Shown here: in pieces, positions 54,894-64,000 of the stretch
How the letters are laid out: every line of letters begins with the position of its first letter
Position numbering within the stretch: the first letter of the stretch is position 1
NCBI RefSeq assembly: GCF_001039355.2
Contig: NW_019775425.1
Span: forward strand, 803,212 to 867,211
Direction: 5' to 3'
DNA: 64,000 nt
DNA from: Lingula anatina
Lineage: Eukaryota; Brachiopoda; Lingulata; Lingulida; Lingulidae
Position numbers and translations under genes: made by a program
Notes under the pieces: model-generated
What the model was told of the DNA's origin: nothing
Seen by the model: only the letters and a program-made list of their open reading frames with translations
The model's database searches: none

Positions 54894-55132
54894 CTGGAAT
54901 GATATTATTATGAATTTGTATGGTTATGAATTTTATAATTGTTAACGCGCGGGGAAAACAATTGACGTACAGGTGTACCCCCCCCCCCCCCAAAAAAAAA
55001 AAAAAGGGGGGGGGGGTGAAAATTAACTTTTGTAAAAATGACAAGAAGAGATGTGAATTTAGACATGCACTGCTTGCCTGGGTCGCAGCTCAAGCAGCTC
55101 ATCCATTCTTCATGTTCAGTTCATATACTTAC
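54894..55132 (-). other. Inferred intron in the LYRM1 5'UTR with C14-A14-G11 tract
   Basis: On the minus strand GTAAGT (55132-55127) makes a strong donor and ATTCCAG (AG at 54895-54894) an acceptor 14 bases before the LYRM1 ATG. The intron would be 239 bases and contains, on the plus strand, runs of C (54978-54991), A (54992-55005) and G (55006-55016). Confidence 0.5.
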
Positions 55133-55326
55133 AGCTATCACTACTGTTTTTTCCAGGGTGAGAACGTTTTCACGTGCATCACCTTCACGCCGGAAGTTTA
55201 CAGCTGGAACTTTGGAGTTTGCGCAATAGGTAGTTTCCGGAAATGTCGCTTTAATGAAAACAAAAATACTTCTCAAAACAATGTGAATTTCTAGCTATTT
55301 ACGAGCAAGTCTGTGTACCATTTGAC
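55133..55326. promoter_or_regulatory. Shared bidirectional promoter of LYRM1 (-) and TAB1 (+)
   Basis: The two genes are head-to-head, with only 447 bases between their start codons. Between the inferred LYRM1 leader exon (minus, from 55133 up to about 55200) and the TAB1 ATG lie CCGGAAGT at 55190-55197 and the palindrome TTTCCGGAAA at 55234-55243, both ETS/GABP-type words, plus CACGTG at about 55171. No TATA box was seen. ETS-type bidirectional promoters are common for housekeeping and mitochondrial genes. A short upstream ORF (ATG CAC GTG, ending in TAG) would lie in the LYRM1 leader. Confidence 0.5.
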
Positions 55327-58300
55327 ATGCCATCTCACGAGAGGACAACACCGCCTAGAGTTGGGCTGCAGGTTTGTACATACCCAACTGCTTAATGTCG
55401 AATTATTTTGTTGTCTGTGCTCTAACTAAAATGGGTCCCGCGACGTGAATATTCTCGTCACGAGTGCTATAGAACCGAAACTAAAGTACATGTAGACAGT
55501 GCACTTCGCTGTTAGTTTCTTTAACAACCATTTATTTTTATGTGCACTATTATATAAATCACTCCATTGTACACTATCATCCTGCGTCTCATAGAATTTA
55601 GTTTATTTTCCTACAGGACCAGCCTACAAGTTGGACAGATGACCTCCCAGTATGTTACTTGTCAGGAGTTGGTTTTTCCACCAACCAGATCTACAGGGAA
55701 GACGGCTTCCGAAGAGAGGAGCATGAGTTTGAGGATAGAAGTTTCCATTTCAGGTGGCCATTGATTACAATTCATTCAACAAGGAAATTGTTTTGGGATC
55801 CTTTAGTTAGCACTCTCTGGCTCCCAATAATGAATTTATTGTTCTCATTTTTTAGAGATAATTATTGTTCTAGTAGCCAGATCTGACCAAATTTTGGTGA
55901 TGATCAGGATCTTATTTTGAATAAGAAATCCTGAAATTATAAAAAAAACACATAGGATAACAATGTGCGAAATTTCAAAAAATCATATCTCCAACATTTG
56001 TTCATCGATTGTTTTGTAATTCAACACCCATACTGTACATTAAATAGGGTGGGGGCCTGTACTCACAAAAATGTATTTCATCTGGATTGGATCCAGAATG
56101 ATGTCACAAGAATTTTTTTTTATTTAACATTGGAAAGTTCCTTGTGACTTTTAAAATAATGTATTAAATCTCAATATCATTTTATTGGCTTCTAGCCTTA
56201 GATATGTATGGTTTATTTGATAAAACAAGGTACTGCAGTACTGATATTTTTTTGCTCTCAAGTTAGACTTGACAATATAGTGAAATGTATTTAGTATATA
56301 CTTGACAGGCATCATGATCTATTTATGTTTTGTCAGATCAAAATAGATACTCAGTGTACTATATTCCACAGGGTTGATGATGTATACCTGTATGGATTGT
56401 TTGATGGCCATGATGGCGCCAGGGCCTCCAATTTTGCTGCACAGAGAATGCCAGCAGAGCTGCTACTGGGACAGCTTAACGGGAAATCAACTGATGAAGG
56501 GATTAAAGAAGTTTTGCAGCAGGTTTGTTGAAGTCTCATTGTGTTCCCCACACTGGCGTTTGGCGAATGATGTTGTAGTTATCAAACCTTGTCATCAGAC
56601 AACTGTGGATTCATATGTTGAAAATAATCAATATAGATCAACTTCACTATTTTATAATAACAGTTTGTTGATGAAGGGCTGTTAAGCTAGTTGGTCATTG
56701 TTGAGCAGTCACATTAAGTTTTATTAAGTGTTTTCAATTAGCAAATACAAGTTCATTTGCCAGTCAATATTTGCTTAGTTTTAAATTTCAGTTCATTTTT
56801 TTCCATAGCTGTTGACAAATGAAACTCTAATTGGATATAGTAAGCATTTTGAACTTGGTCAGCATTTTGAACTTGATGGATCAGACGCAGTGGCAGATTT
56901 AGGAGGGTTGGGGGAGGGGTTGTAGTCAATAAAAACAAACCCCACTCTAGGAAACCCTGTTGGTCAAGCTTGGTCCATTACTAATAACATTGATTCAGGA
57001 CAACCAAATTTGGCAATTTTAGGTAATTTAGGTATTTGTTGTCTAGTAAGATCTATGGCCTGTAGCCAAAGTACAATGTATGTTTTGATGCATTCCCTTG
57101 CCACATACTGTACTACACTTTGTGTGTACATAGATACAAATTGTTCTGAAAGAAAAGGTTTTTATTTTTTGTTTTTAGGCTTTCAATGCAGTGGAAAAAG
57201 GTTTTTTTGAGTCTATAGAAGATTTTCTTGTTCAAAGGATTCATGTCCACCAGCAGCTACCTGAGGTAGGCTATAATCACCCAGAGATTAAATTAAATAT
57301 TACCTTTGAAAAGATTATTCTGTCTATGGTTTTTGATTTCGGTCTTTTTCTCATCACATTTGTATCTGTTGGTAGATGGTCGTAGATGGTGCCTTTAAGT
57401 TAAATAGTAGCGGAAACAAAACACAACCATTCCTAGAATTTAAAACCAGCTGTGGATTATATTGATTTTTAAAAAGTTGGTGTATAGTTTTATTAGTACT
57501 ACACTATATTACAGGGTATTAGTGGATATGATGCAGCTAGGCAGTTTCCCGACTTGGTAGACCAGCTACAGAGACTTGATATGGAGATAGCAGGAGGAAC
57601 CACAGCAACTATTGCATTGATTAGAGATAGTAAACTCTCTGTGGCCAATGTAGGTAAGTATTATATAATATGGAAGTATAACCTTGGGAGTGGGATTGTT
57701 TAAGGATAACATCAATGATAGATATTTCATGATGAAAGCTGGGAACTTTTTAGGTATTTTACTCTGCATTTATTCTACAAAATGTGAGCATATAAAATTT
57801 TATCTATGACTTACAATCAATGTTATTTTTTCTGAAAAACAGTTCATTGTAAGACAGGAATTGGACTGCATTCTTCAACAATAAAGCATTTTTTTTTATT
57901 TGCAATCTTGATTAATTGAATATGAAGCCCAAGAATTATCAGATGAAAATGAGGACTCAGATCACAACAGGAAAATTATTTGTAGTTTTCAATAACTGTT
58001 ACAGGAAACTCCAGAGCACTAGTTTGTAAAAGGAGCCCAGAAGGAATGTTGAGGGTCACCCAGCTGACCAATGACCACACTCTAGCTAACGAAGATGAGA
58101 TCCAGAGGCTGACCCAGCTAGGACTTGACCCTGAGAAGCTTTGTCACAGTAGAAAACTTGGCAATCATGAAGTGTACACCAGGTGTATTGGTGATTACAG
58201 TGTAAAGGGTGGTTACAAAGATATTGAAATCTTAAGGTACTTAGTTATCAATTATTATTTTTATAAATATTTTTTCAGATGAATTTGCACTTTATTACCC

Positions 58301-59673
58301 CCCCCCCCCTTCCCCCAATTGAGCAGCAGGAAGTGCATGAATGTCAAGAAACAAATTGTTTTAGATTAAGCAAAATTAATGCAATGCCAGATAAATTTGT
58401 TTCTTGTTTTATATAGATGCATTGCTGTTATTATTTGCTTTATCTGTCAGTCAAGCACAAAATGAAAATTTTATAATGTATATTTCATGGTAGAGGAGAC
58501 TATATCATAAAACACTTGTATATCCTGCTTATTGTGAAAAATTATTTATTTCCTTCCCCAAATATGTTTTTTTTTTTCATGTTGATCCTTCTTCTGAACT
58601 TAGAGAAAAAATTTAAAAACAATTGAAACATTAAAAAATTATAATAAGTTGGCATCAGCATTCATGACACTCAGATGATGAAATAAATATACTGTACATA
58701 TAGGAGGAGAAAAGTGTCTGATAGATATTAAGTGCTAAGTTGCTAACCATTTTAATTATGTTTTAGCCCTGCAGTGTCAGAACCAGTGATAACAGAACCA
58801 GAGGTATGTTCTATCCAGTTAGATGAATCCTGCAGTTTCCTCATACTTATGACAGATGGAGTGTACAATACGCTGGTCGATGCAACAGGCACACAGCATG
58901 TTAATGCAGATATTGCATCAATGGTGGCTTCAGAGTTCTCAGTCCAGTCGACTCTGAATGGAGTCGCTCAGGCTGTTATCGATCGTATTGTTCGTATCCA
59001 TCATGACTCTTTCATGACAGCATCAAATGATGTCAAACAGTTGTGTCAAAAGAGAGATGACATGACATTGCTGGTGAGGAATTTCAACCACCCGTTGCCC
59101 AATGCTCTGAGCAGTCCTACATCAGGGGGATTGCATCTTCCACTTTCAGGCCCATACAATCAGGCACGTAATAATGAGTCCCCATCAGTATTCCCTAGTA
59201 ATAATAACAATATTGAGGCCACCCCTGGAGGATTACAGACAAAACCCATATTTGTTGCCAAGGCACTTTTCCAGGTTGGAGCCCCCTTGGGTGCTTTGAA
59301 TAAGACATTATCTGGTACAAATACTAACACTGTGATGTCTGGGACCTTTCAGAGCACTCGCTCTAGTGCATATACCAGTACATATACCAGCAGCAATGAT
59401 TCCACTCAAAGTGGAGATCAGGGACTGTTCAATTCTTATCGAAACAGGAGCATCCACCACACTATTGAGTTAGATGAAGATGGGAGAATCGAACCCTATG
59501 TGGACTTCTCAGATTTTTATGCAGCTATGGCTAAGTTGACAGACTCTCAGCGTGAGACTTTAGATGCAGATGTCAAACCTCAACCTACTTATGAAACAAT
59601 TAATGAAGAAGCAGAGGCGGAGAAAGTTGCTGAGAAGGATGACAGTAAAGATGATGGAAATGTTTCACAATAG
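55327..59673 (+). CDS. TAB1: TAK1-binding protein 1 (TAB1), PP2C-fold, seven coding exons
   Basis: Coding exons are 55327-55371, 55617-55753, 56372-56522, 57179-57265, 57515-57653, 58005-58236 and 58767-59673 (TAG), all GT-AG and in phase: 565 aa (human about 504). TAB1 binds and activates the kinase TAK1 in TGF-beta, IL-1/TNF and p38 signalling. Visible parts: SWTDDLPVCYLSGVG (20-34), matching human PSWTDDLPLCHLSGVG; a PP2C-like domain from about 20 to 367 with LYGLFDGHDG (67-76), AGGTTATIALI (166-176), ANVGNSRAL (184-192), GDYSVKGGYKDIEIL, LMTDGVYNTL (291-300) and KRDDMTLLVRNF (359-370); a Ser/Thr/Asn-rich linker; and EPYVDFSDFY (506-515), the TAK1-binding motif (human EPYVDFAEFY). The acidic tail after 540 is extra. 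Unlike vertebrate TAB1, several PP2C metal-ligand positions are acidic (see findings). The ATG has G at -3. Confidence 0.96.
55372..56371 (+). other. TAB1 introns 1 and 2 (with exon 2 between)
   Basis: Intron 1 (55372-55616) and intron 2 (55754-56371) flank exon 2. A tempting acceptor, GTTTTGTCAG just before 56340, would put a TAG in frame, so the true acceptor of exon 3 is ATTCCACAG at 56371. Nothing else was seen. Confidence 0.8.
56523..57178 (+). other. TAB1 intron 3
   Basis: 656 bases with no other feature apart from a perfect CArG word (CCAAATTTGG, 57004-57013), which I regard as chance. Confidence 0.8.
58237..58766 (+). other. TAB1 intron 6
   Basis: 530 bases between GTACTT and TTATGTTTTAG, with a C-run at about 58299-58311. 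No other feature. Confidence 0.85.
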
Positions 59674-60440
59674 AGAGCACTTCTACTTTTAAAAAAGATA
59701 GTGTTTTAGGCCAAGTGTCTGTAAGATATCTCACTCTAGGCACAGACAGAATCTTTTTAATTCCATGAAATCATGCTTTTAACAAATTCAAGTTGTAGTG
59801 GAACAGTTCTTATCTGAAAGTACTCCCAGCTGGGAAAAATAAGTTTTTTAAATGACAACTGCACCAGTAAAATCTTTCTTCCAAAGGAAGTGAAATAAGA
59901 ACAAATGTTTTTTTTTTAATTTGCTTGGTTCAGTAAACCTGGCATATTACATGCTGATAAGGACTTGTTATAATTGTCAGTTACATGTGAAGTCTGTCAT
60001 ATGCTCTAACAATTCTTTGTCACTAGACAGGACCATGACTTGCAGATTCAGTGTTGTCATTCTAGATGTGTGTCCACTTTATTATACTGTGTGATATGCG
60101 AGTTCTACTGTACATCAGAATTCTGCAATTTTTTTAATTTTTGTAGTATTTCTGCAAACCCCTCGGCAGTAAGCTGTAAAATGACAGAATGTCAAATCAT
60201 TATTCCAGCATTCAGTTGTCAGATTGGTTACGTTTAGTGAAGTCAGTATTTTGTGCATGTACAAGGTTTAAAAGCTTAAAAGTTATTTTCTGGAGTAGAT
60301 ATAAATTCAAAATTCTATTATGTCAATTTTTGTCAAGTATTAGGAACTGAGCAAAATGGCCTTGCACCAGCAATAAAATATGGTCAATTTGTATGGCGTT
60401 TGGCATTATTTTATAAAATAAAATTATCGTTTTAATGCAG
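59674..60440 (+). other. TAB1 3'UTR (inferred)
   Basis: The first AATAAA after the stop is at 60372-60377, with another at 60417-60422, giving a 3'UTR of about 0.7 kb. Later signals at 60808-60813 and 60931-60936 would extend the transcript through the inverted-repeat element at 60442-60786. Confidence 0.55.
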
Positions 60441-60441
60441 C

Positions 60442-60786
60442 TTAAAGGGATAATAACTCTTCGTTTTGGCCAAAAAATGAATTTTCCTGGAGTAAACAAC
60501 AATTTTCCCATACTTACCAATGGTTAATGAATCCATTTTTACATTCAAATTTAGTCCCTGTTTTTTTTCTAAAAAGTTTGGTTTTTTGTTAAAATCTCTT
60601 AAGAGGTTATAGCAGAGTATAGCCATCAATGGAGGTCACGTGATCTGAAGACAAGCTCAGATATCAGAATAATAGCTATAATTGCCGTTTTCGTCGTAAA
60701 ACAGAATATATTATATTTCTATGAGTTATTTACAATGTTTTTATTGTGAAATATAGATTTCATACGAAGAGTTATTATCCCTTTAA
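60442..60786. mobile_element. MITE-like element with 23-bp terminal inverted repeats and TTAA ends
   Basis: 60442-60464 (TTAAAGGGATAATAACTC and CTTCGT overlapping its end) is the exact reverse complement of 60764-60786. Both ends begin with TTAA, which could be the target-site duplication of a piggyBac-type insertion, or part of the repeat. The element is 345 bp, AT-rich and has no coding capacity, as expected of a non-autonomous element. Similar AAGGGA.ATAACTC words are frequent in mollusc repeats as far as I remember, but I could not check this. Confidence 0.7.
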
Positions 60787-60989
60787 TTTCAACTTTAGTT
60801 TAGAGGCAATAAATTTGCTTTTTGCATGCATGGCATCTCATAATATGTGATGATACTCCCTGACCCTATAGCTTTTGGAATTAACTGTACAAAAATTTTT
60901 TAAATGATTAAAGAAATGCTACATGTATAGAATAAACTAAATTTATGATGATCATACAAAAGTGTACGTTACATATAAATGATTTTTAG

Positions 60990-61053
60990 ATAATGTTCCA
61001 ATCAAACCAGTAGACCTGTCCAGCATGATGTCTCTTGAGAAGAATATGCACAG
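60990..61053 (+). CDS. Possible isolated exon, gene unknown
   Basis: A 64-base segment between GATTTTTAG and a good donor, CACAG followed by GTAATG. Read with phase 1 in and phase 2 out it is open (DNVPIKPVDLSSMMSLEKNM); it also offers an internal start MMSLEKNMHR. It follows the TAB1 stop by 1.3 kb. It could be an alternative TAB1 3' exon, the first exon of a gene beyond the window, or chance. No partner exon was found. Confidence 0.2.
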
Positions 61054-62422
61054 GTAATGTATATGCATCTTAAATTTTATTATTATTATTATTATTTTTT
61101 GACAATAATTTTGGTAAATGACCTGTCTGCAGAAAGCAGCAGCCCCCCCCCCCCCCCCCCCAACAAAGAGTGAAAATATGAAGTCAATTATAGTAGACCC
61201 TGAGAATTTTGGGTATTTTGGAGGGCAAACGGTGACATTTGGCGCGGTTTAGTACTATAAAACAGCTGGTCAAAATTCTAATTCCAAGAGGGGAATGTAA
61301 GTGTGATTTTTTTTAGAAACCGAAGGGATCCCTCTGACCCCTCCCCCCCCCCCTCTCTAGGAATGCGCCACTGCAATGCTACAAAGGAAACTCGTTTTTA
61401 TATGAATATTTTAAATGAAGCAAACACCGCCAGGTTTCAAAATATCTTGAAGCTACTGTTTTACATTATAATAAATAAAAAGTAGGAAAGTGCTGAATGA
61501 TACAAAATGGTAAAGTTTGTATTTTTTTATGGGCTTGTCTTGTTTCCTTCTGACACCTAGCGCAAGAGCGGAGGCGAACAACCATTTTGCGAGAGGAACA
61601 AAGCGAAAGGAAAACAGCTGACCAAAACACCGTCTTTTCCCGATCGAGGAAGTTACATATATGCATACAGTATACAAGGTTCGATATAAATATACCTTAT
61701 TATTTTGAAAAACTTGCATAAATTTATCCTTGTTGAGGTGTAGAATTAGATTCATGTACTAGATACGCATTGGTAATGCCAGTGGTACAGTATGAAAAAA
61801 GCAGTAAGCGTAGACATGCAGTGTAAACTGGAAGTATCCGAGATCGATTTCATGTCGAAATTAAAAAGGAAGGCAACAGGAAGAGTCGTTTAGTACAGGA
61901 GTTTTCAAAGTTATGTACGCAGAAAAATGTGCTTTAAAAGCTTGGCCAAGCATTTAAAGCATTTTAAAAAAATATTTTATGAAAGGTACAGCATACGCGT
62001 TTTAAAATGACCCCAAATCATATTTTCTTTGTGTACATATCCTTCAAAGCAACTTAATATTCCCAATTCAGATATGAGAAACTGTGTAACCTGAGAAACA
62101 AAAAAGTTGCTTTTTTCTCAAGGAAAAAATGATTTGGCATGACGGTCCCAGAAAGATTAGCATGCATACGTGTGTGTGTGCTATTCATACAGAATCTGAA
62201 GGGTCTCGGTTAGATTTTTAAGCCTTTCAATACACACTAAAATTGACCGTTTTGGGGTATAAGTAAGCACAGCACCTGTGCTACATTTTATGGGCACATA
62301 TGGGATGAAAAAGGCCAAGATATGTTGTTACTTGGTTCAAAGCGTTAAGGGAGCATTCAGAGCCTGTTGAGCCAAATATGGCACGCACTTGAAAGCAAGC
62401 CGCATAATCCCCTAACAATAAT
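61054..62422. other. Non-coding stretch, no gene recognised
   Basis: It holds an ATT repeat near 61079-61096, C-runs at about 61143-61162 and 61342-61353, and short frames only. A less AT-rich patch at 61560-61650 looks promoter-like on the minus strand but no gene follows it. Confidence 0.5.
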
Positions 62423-62423
62423 G

Positions 62424-62700
62424 TAATACACCTACCCAACTACCAGGGCAGAGGTGTGGCATGGAAGGATCTAAAGTTCACCGTAGATTAGATCATGCTA
62501 CCAGTTTTTAAGGTGTGTATCAGCACACGCTTCAAGGTATCAGATCAGACACTTGTACCAGGAAAGAGGGTGCCACGTCTGATACTACAAGCTGTCCTGA
62601 TGCATACTTTGAAAACTGATAGCATGATCGGATCTGATCTACGGTGAATTCTGGATCCTTCTGTGCTGCGTCTGGTAGTTGGGTAGGCCTGACGTAATGG
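62424..62700. repeat. Fold-back (imperfect inverted) repeat
   Basis: Two arms of about 130 bp run in opposite orientation around a centre near 62567. Exact blocks: CCTACCCAACTACCAG (62431-62446) against 62673-62688; TTCACCGTAGAT (62477-62488) against 62637-62648; GATCATGCTA (62491-62500) against 62620-62629. GTATCAGA words on each side of the centre also pair. Small indels separate the blocks. A 74-codon minus-strand frame (62756-62532) covers the right arm and is probably incidental. Confidence 0.75.
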
Positions 62701-64000
62701 ATTCCCTGCCTCCTAAGTGTCTTCCCAGCAGGGGCAGAGCAATTAAATCCCAGCATGCTTTAAAGATCTACAGACTAGTTAGGCCATGGATCACCTGGTT
62801 GCCAGTACTCCCAAAATGTGAGGGTTAGCAGTGAACTTGATGTACTTCTATCTTGGGAGTTCAATCCCCTTGTTCTTTGGGCAATTAGGTCCTCTTTCCC
62901 TATTTTTATATTGATTTTGTTAAGTAAGGAATATTGCTGAAACCTGCTCTAACATGGTGCCCCATGCCATTTCATACCATTGTATGAGAACCTCTTAACA
63001 AATTCATACAGAAGTGCATCAAAAAATGTCTGAGTAACATACATACACATGCATGCACACAAACAGTATCTGATTAACTTGCTGTTTTGAAATAGATGAG
63101 TATATATAAAATATTGCTTTTGCTGTATCCAAAGTGTGCTTTTGACACAATTTGTGAAATAATGAACATATTGTTACTGAAATGGTTTTTGGTTAGCCAT
63201 AAGTCAGTTGAAAAAAAGTATGTGGGATTAGATTAATTCTTTTCTAACACTGTCACTTGTATATCTGCCATATCTCTAAACATGCAATTGTTTTCTGGGA
63301 AAACAGCATGTCATGTTGATGGTTACCATGCTTCACGTTGATGGTTGCCATGATGATTTGTATGAAAAAAACCTATAAGTTCATTGTTGTAAGCTTATTA
63401 TATTGGTTTTCTTTCTTATGTTTCATTTTGAAATAAAAGGAAAGGGGACACCATTGCATGTGAATAGTTATCCCACTTTAAGTTGTGTCATTTTGTTGGT
63501 GGGTGGAACTGTAGAGCATTTGGATTTGCTTCCTATGGAGATCTGTTTAGTAATTACACAGTTTTGATAGATAGTAAAGCACAATGATAAGCCATTGATA
63601 TTTTGGGAGAGCCAGTTATAATAGTGGTGCTTGGCAGGCTCATTTTCTCCGTTAATTATCCACTTTAGAAACAGTGCACTGCCAGTTCTGTGTATAACTT
63701 CAGCAATCTCCTGCTCACATAATTCCCCAACTATGTCATCAAGTGATCATATTGATGACATAGTCTTTTGAATTCATAAAGATAACTAGAACATTGCTTG
63801 TTTCCTTGTCAGAAAAGGCAGAGGATGGCCATTTTAAGCATACAGGACATGAAGTGAAAATATTAGGACTTAAATTCTTACATTGTCTTAATTCTTATTC
63901 CACTGTTATCTCCAAACAATGCCTGTGCAATCATCAGAATGACAGCTATCATGTTAGAACTGAAAAAAATCACATGGAAAATGAAGAAAGTAATGTGAGC
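62701..64000. other. Non-coding stretch at the window end
   Basis: No gene was recognised. It contains a direct repeat of GTTGATGGTT.CCATG around 63318-63352 and a 13-bp perfect hairpin at 63730-63764 (ACTATGTCATCAA and its complement, 9-base loop). Confidence 0.5.

Noticed and set aside
56340-56371. Upstream acceptor (GTTTTGTCAG) for TAB1 exon 3
   Set aside because: It would place TAG in frame two codons later; the ATTCCACAG acceptor at 56371 keeps frame and matches the family.
57004-57013. Perfect CArG box (CCAAATTTGG) in a TAB1 intron, tempting as an SRF/MRTF target site
   Set aside because: With this base composition a few CC(A/T)6GG words are expected by chance in 64 kb, and this one is not near a promoter.
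61466-61666. Minus-strand first-exon look-alike (MVVRLRSCAR before a GTGTCA donor) with a pyrimidine-rich leader
   Set aside because: The donor is poor, no second exon was found on the minus strand, and the family is unclear.
62532-62756. 74-codon minus-strand frame in the fold-back repeat
   Set aside because: It spans the repeat arm and centre, has no domain and no splice partners; likely incidental.

Overview
This is animal nuclear DNA: AT-rich, with genes split by GT-AG introns, long non-coding stretches, microsatellites, homopolymer runs and three single-base N gaps (626, 21443, 23625). The proteins point to a non-vertebrate bilaterian that keeps well-conserved MRTF, LYRM1 and TAB1 orthologs. 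A lophotrochozoan such as a mollusc is my best guess, but the sequence does not settle the phylum.

Layout. 1-29200: no gene I can support. It holds two tandem duplications, each with a lone N at its junction (246-1004 and 19390-23465), which look like unmerged alleles in the assembly, plus simple repeats. 29207-51930 (+): a myocardin-related transcription factor (MRTF) gene with nine coding exons and 1366 codons before the stop, including three RPEL actin-binding motifs, a basic region, a Q-rich core, a SAP domain, a coiled coil, a PPxY motif and an acidic C-terminus. 52977-55200 (-): a LYRM1 ortholog (123 aa, four coding exons), tail-to-tail with MRTF. 55327-59673 (+): a TAB1 ortholog (565 aa, seven coding exons), head-to-head with LYRM1 across a short shared promoter region with ETS-like sites. 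59674-64000: TAB1 3'UTR, a MITE-like element with TTAA ends, one unassigned exon-like segment and a fold-back repeat.

Function. From family knowledge, MRTF senses G-actin through its RPEL motifs and co-activates SRF; TAB1 activates TAK1 (MAP3K7) in TGF-beta, cytokine and immune signalling; LYRM1 is a small LYR-motif protein of a mostly mitochondrial family. They are not one pathway. Their linkage is notable because, from memory, the human copies sit as MRTFA with TAB1 on 22q13 and MRTFB with LYRM1 on 16p, as if this window kept the ancestral arrangement. The most interesting protein observation is that this TAB1 seems to keep PP2C metal-ligand residues that vertebrate TAB1, a pseudophosphatase, has lost.

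All gene models were built by hand from open frames, splice-site phase and remembered family sequences. No alignment or database search was run.
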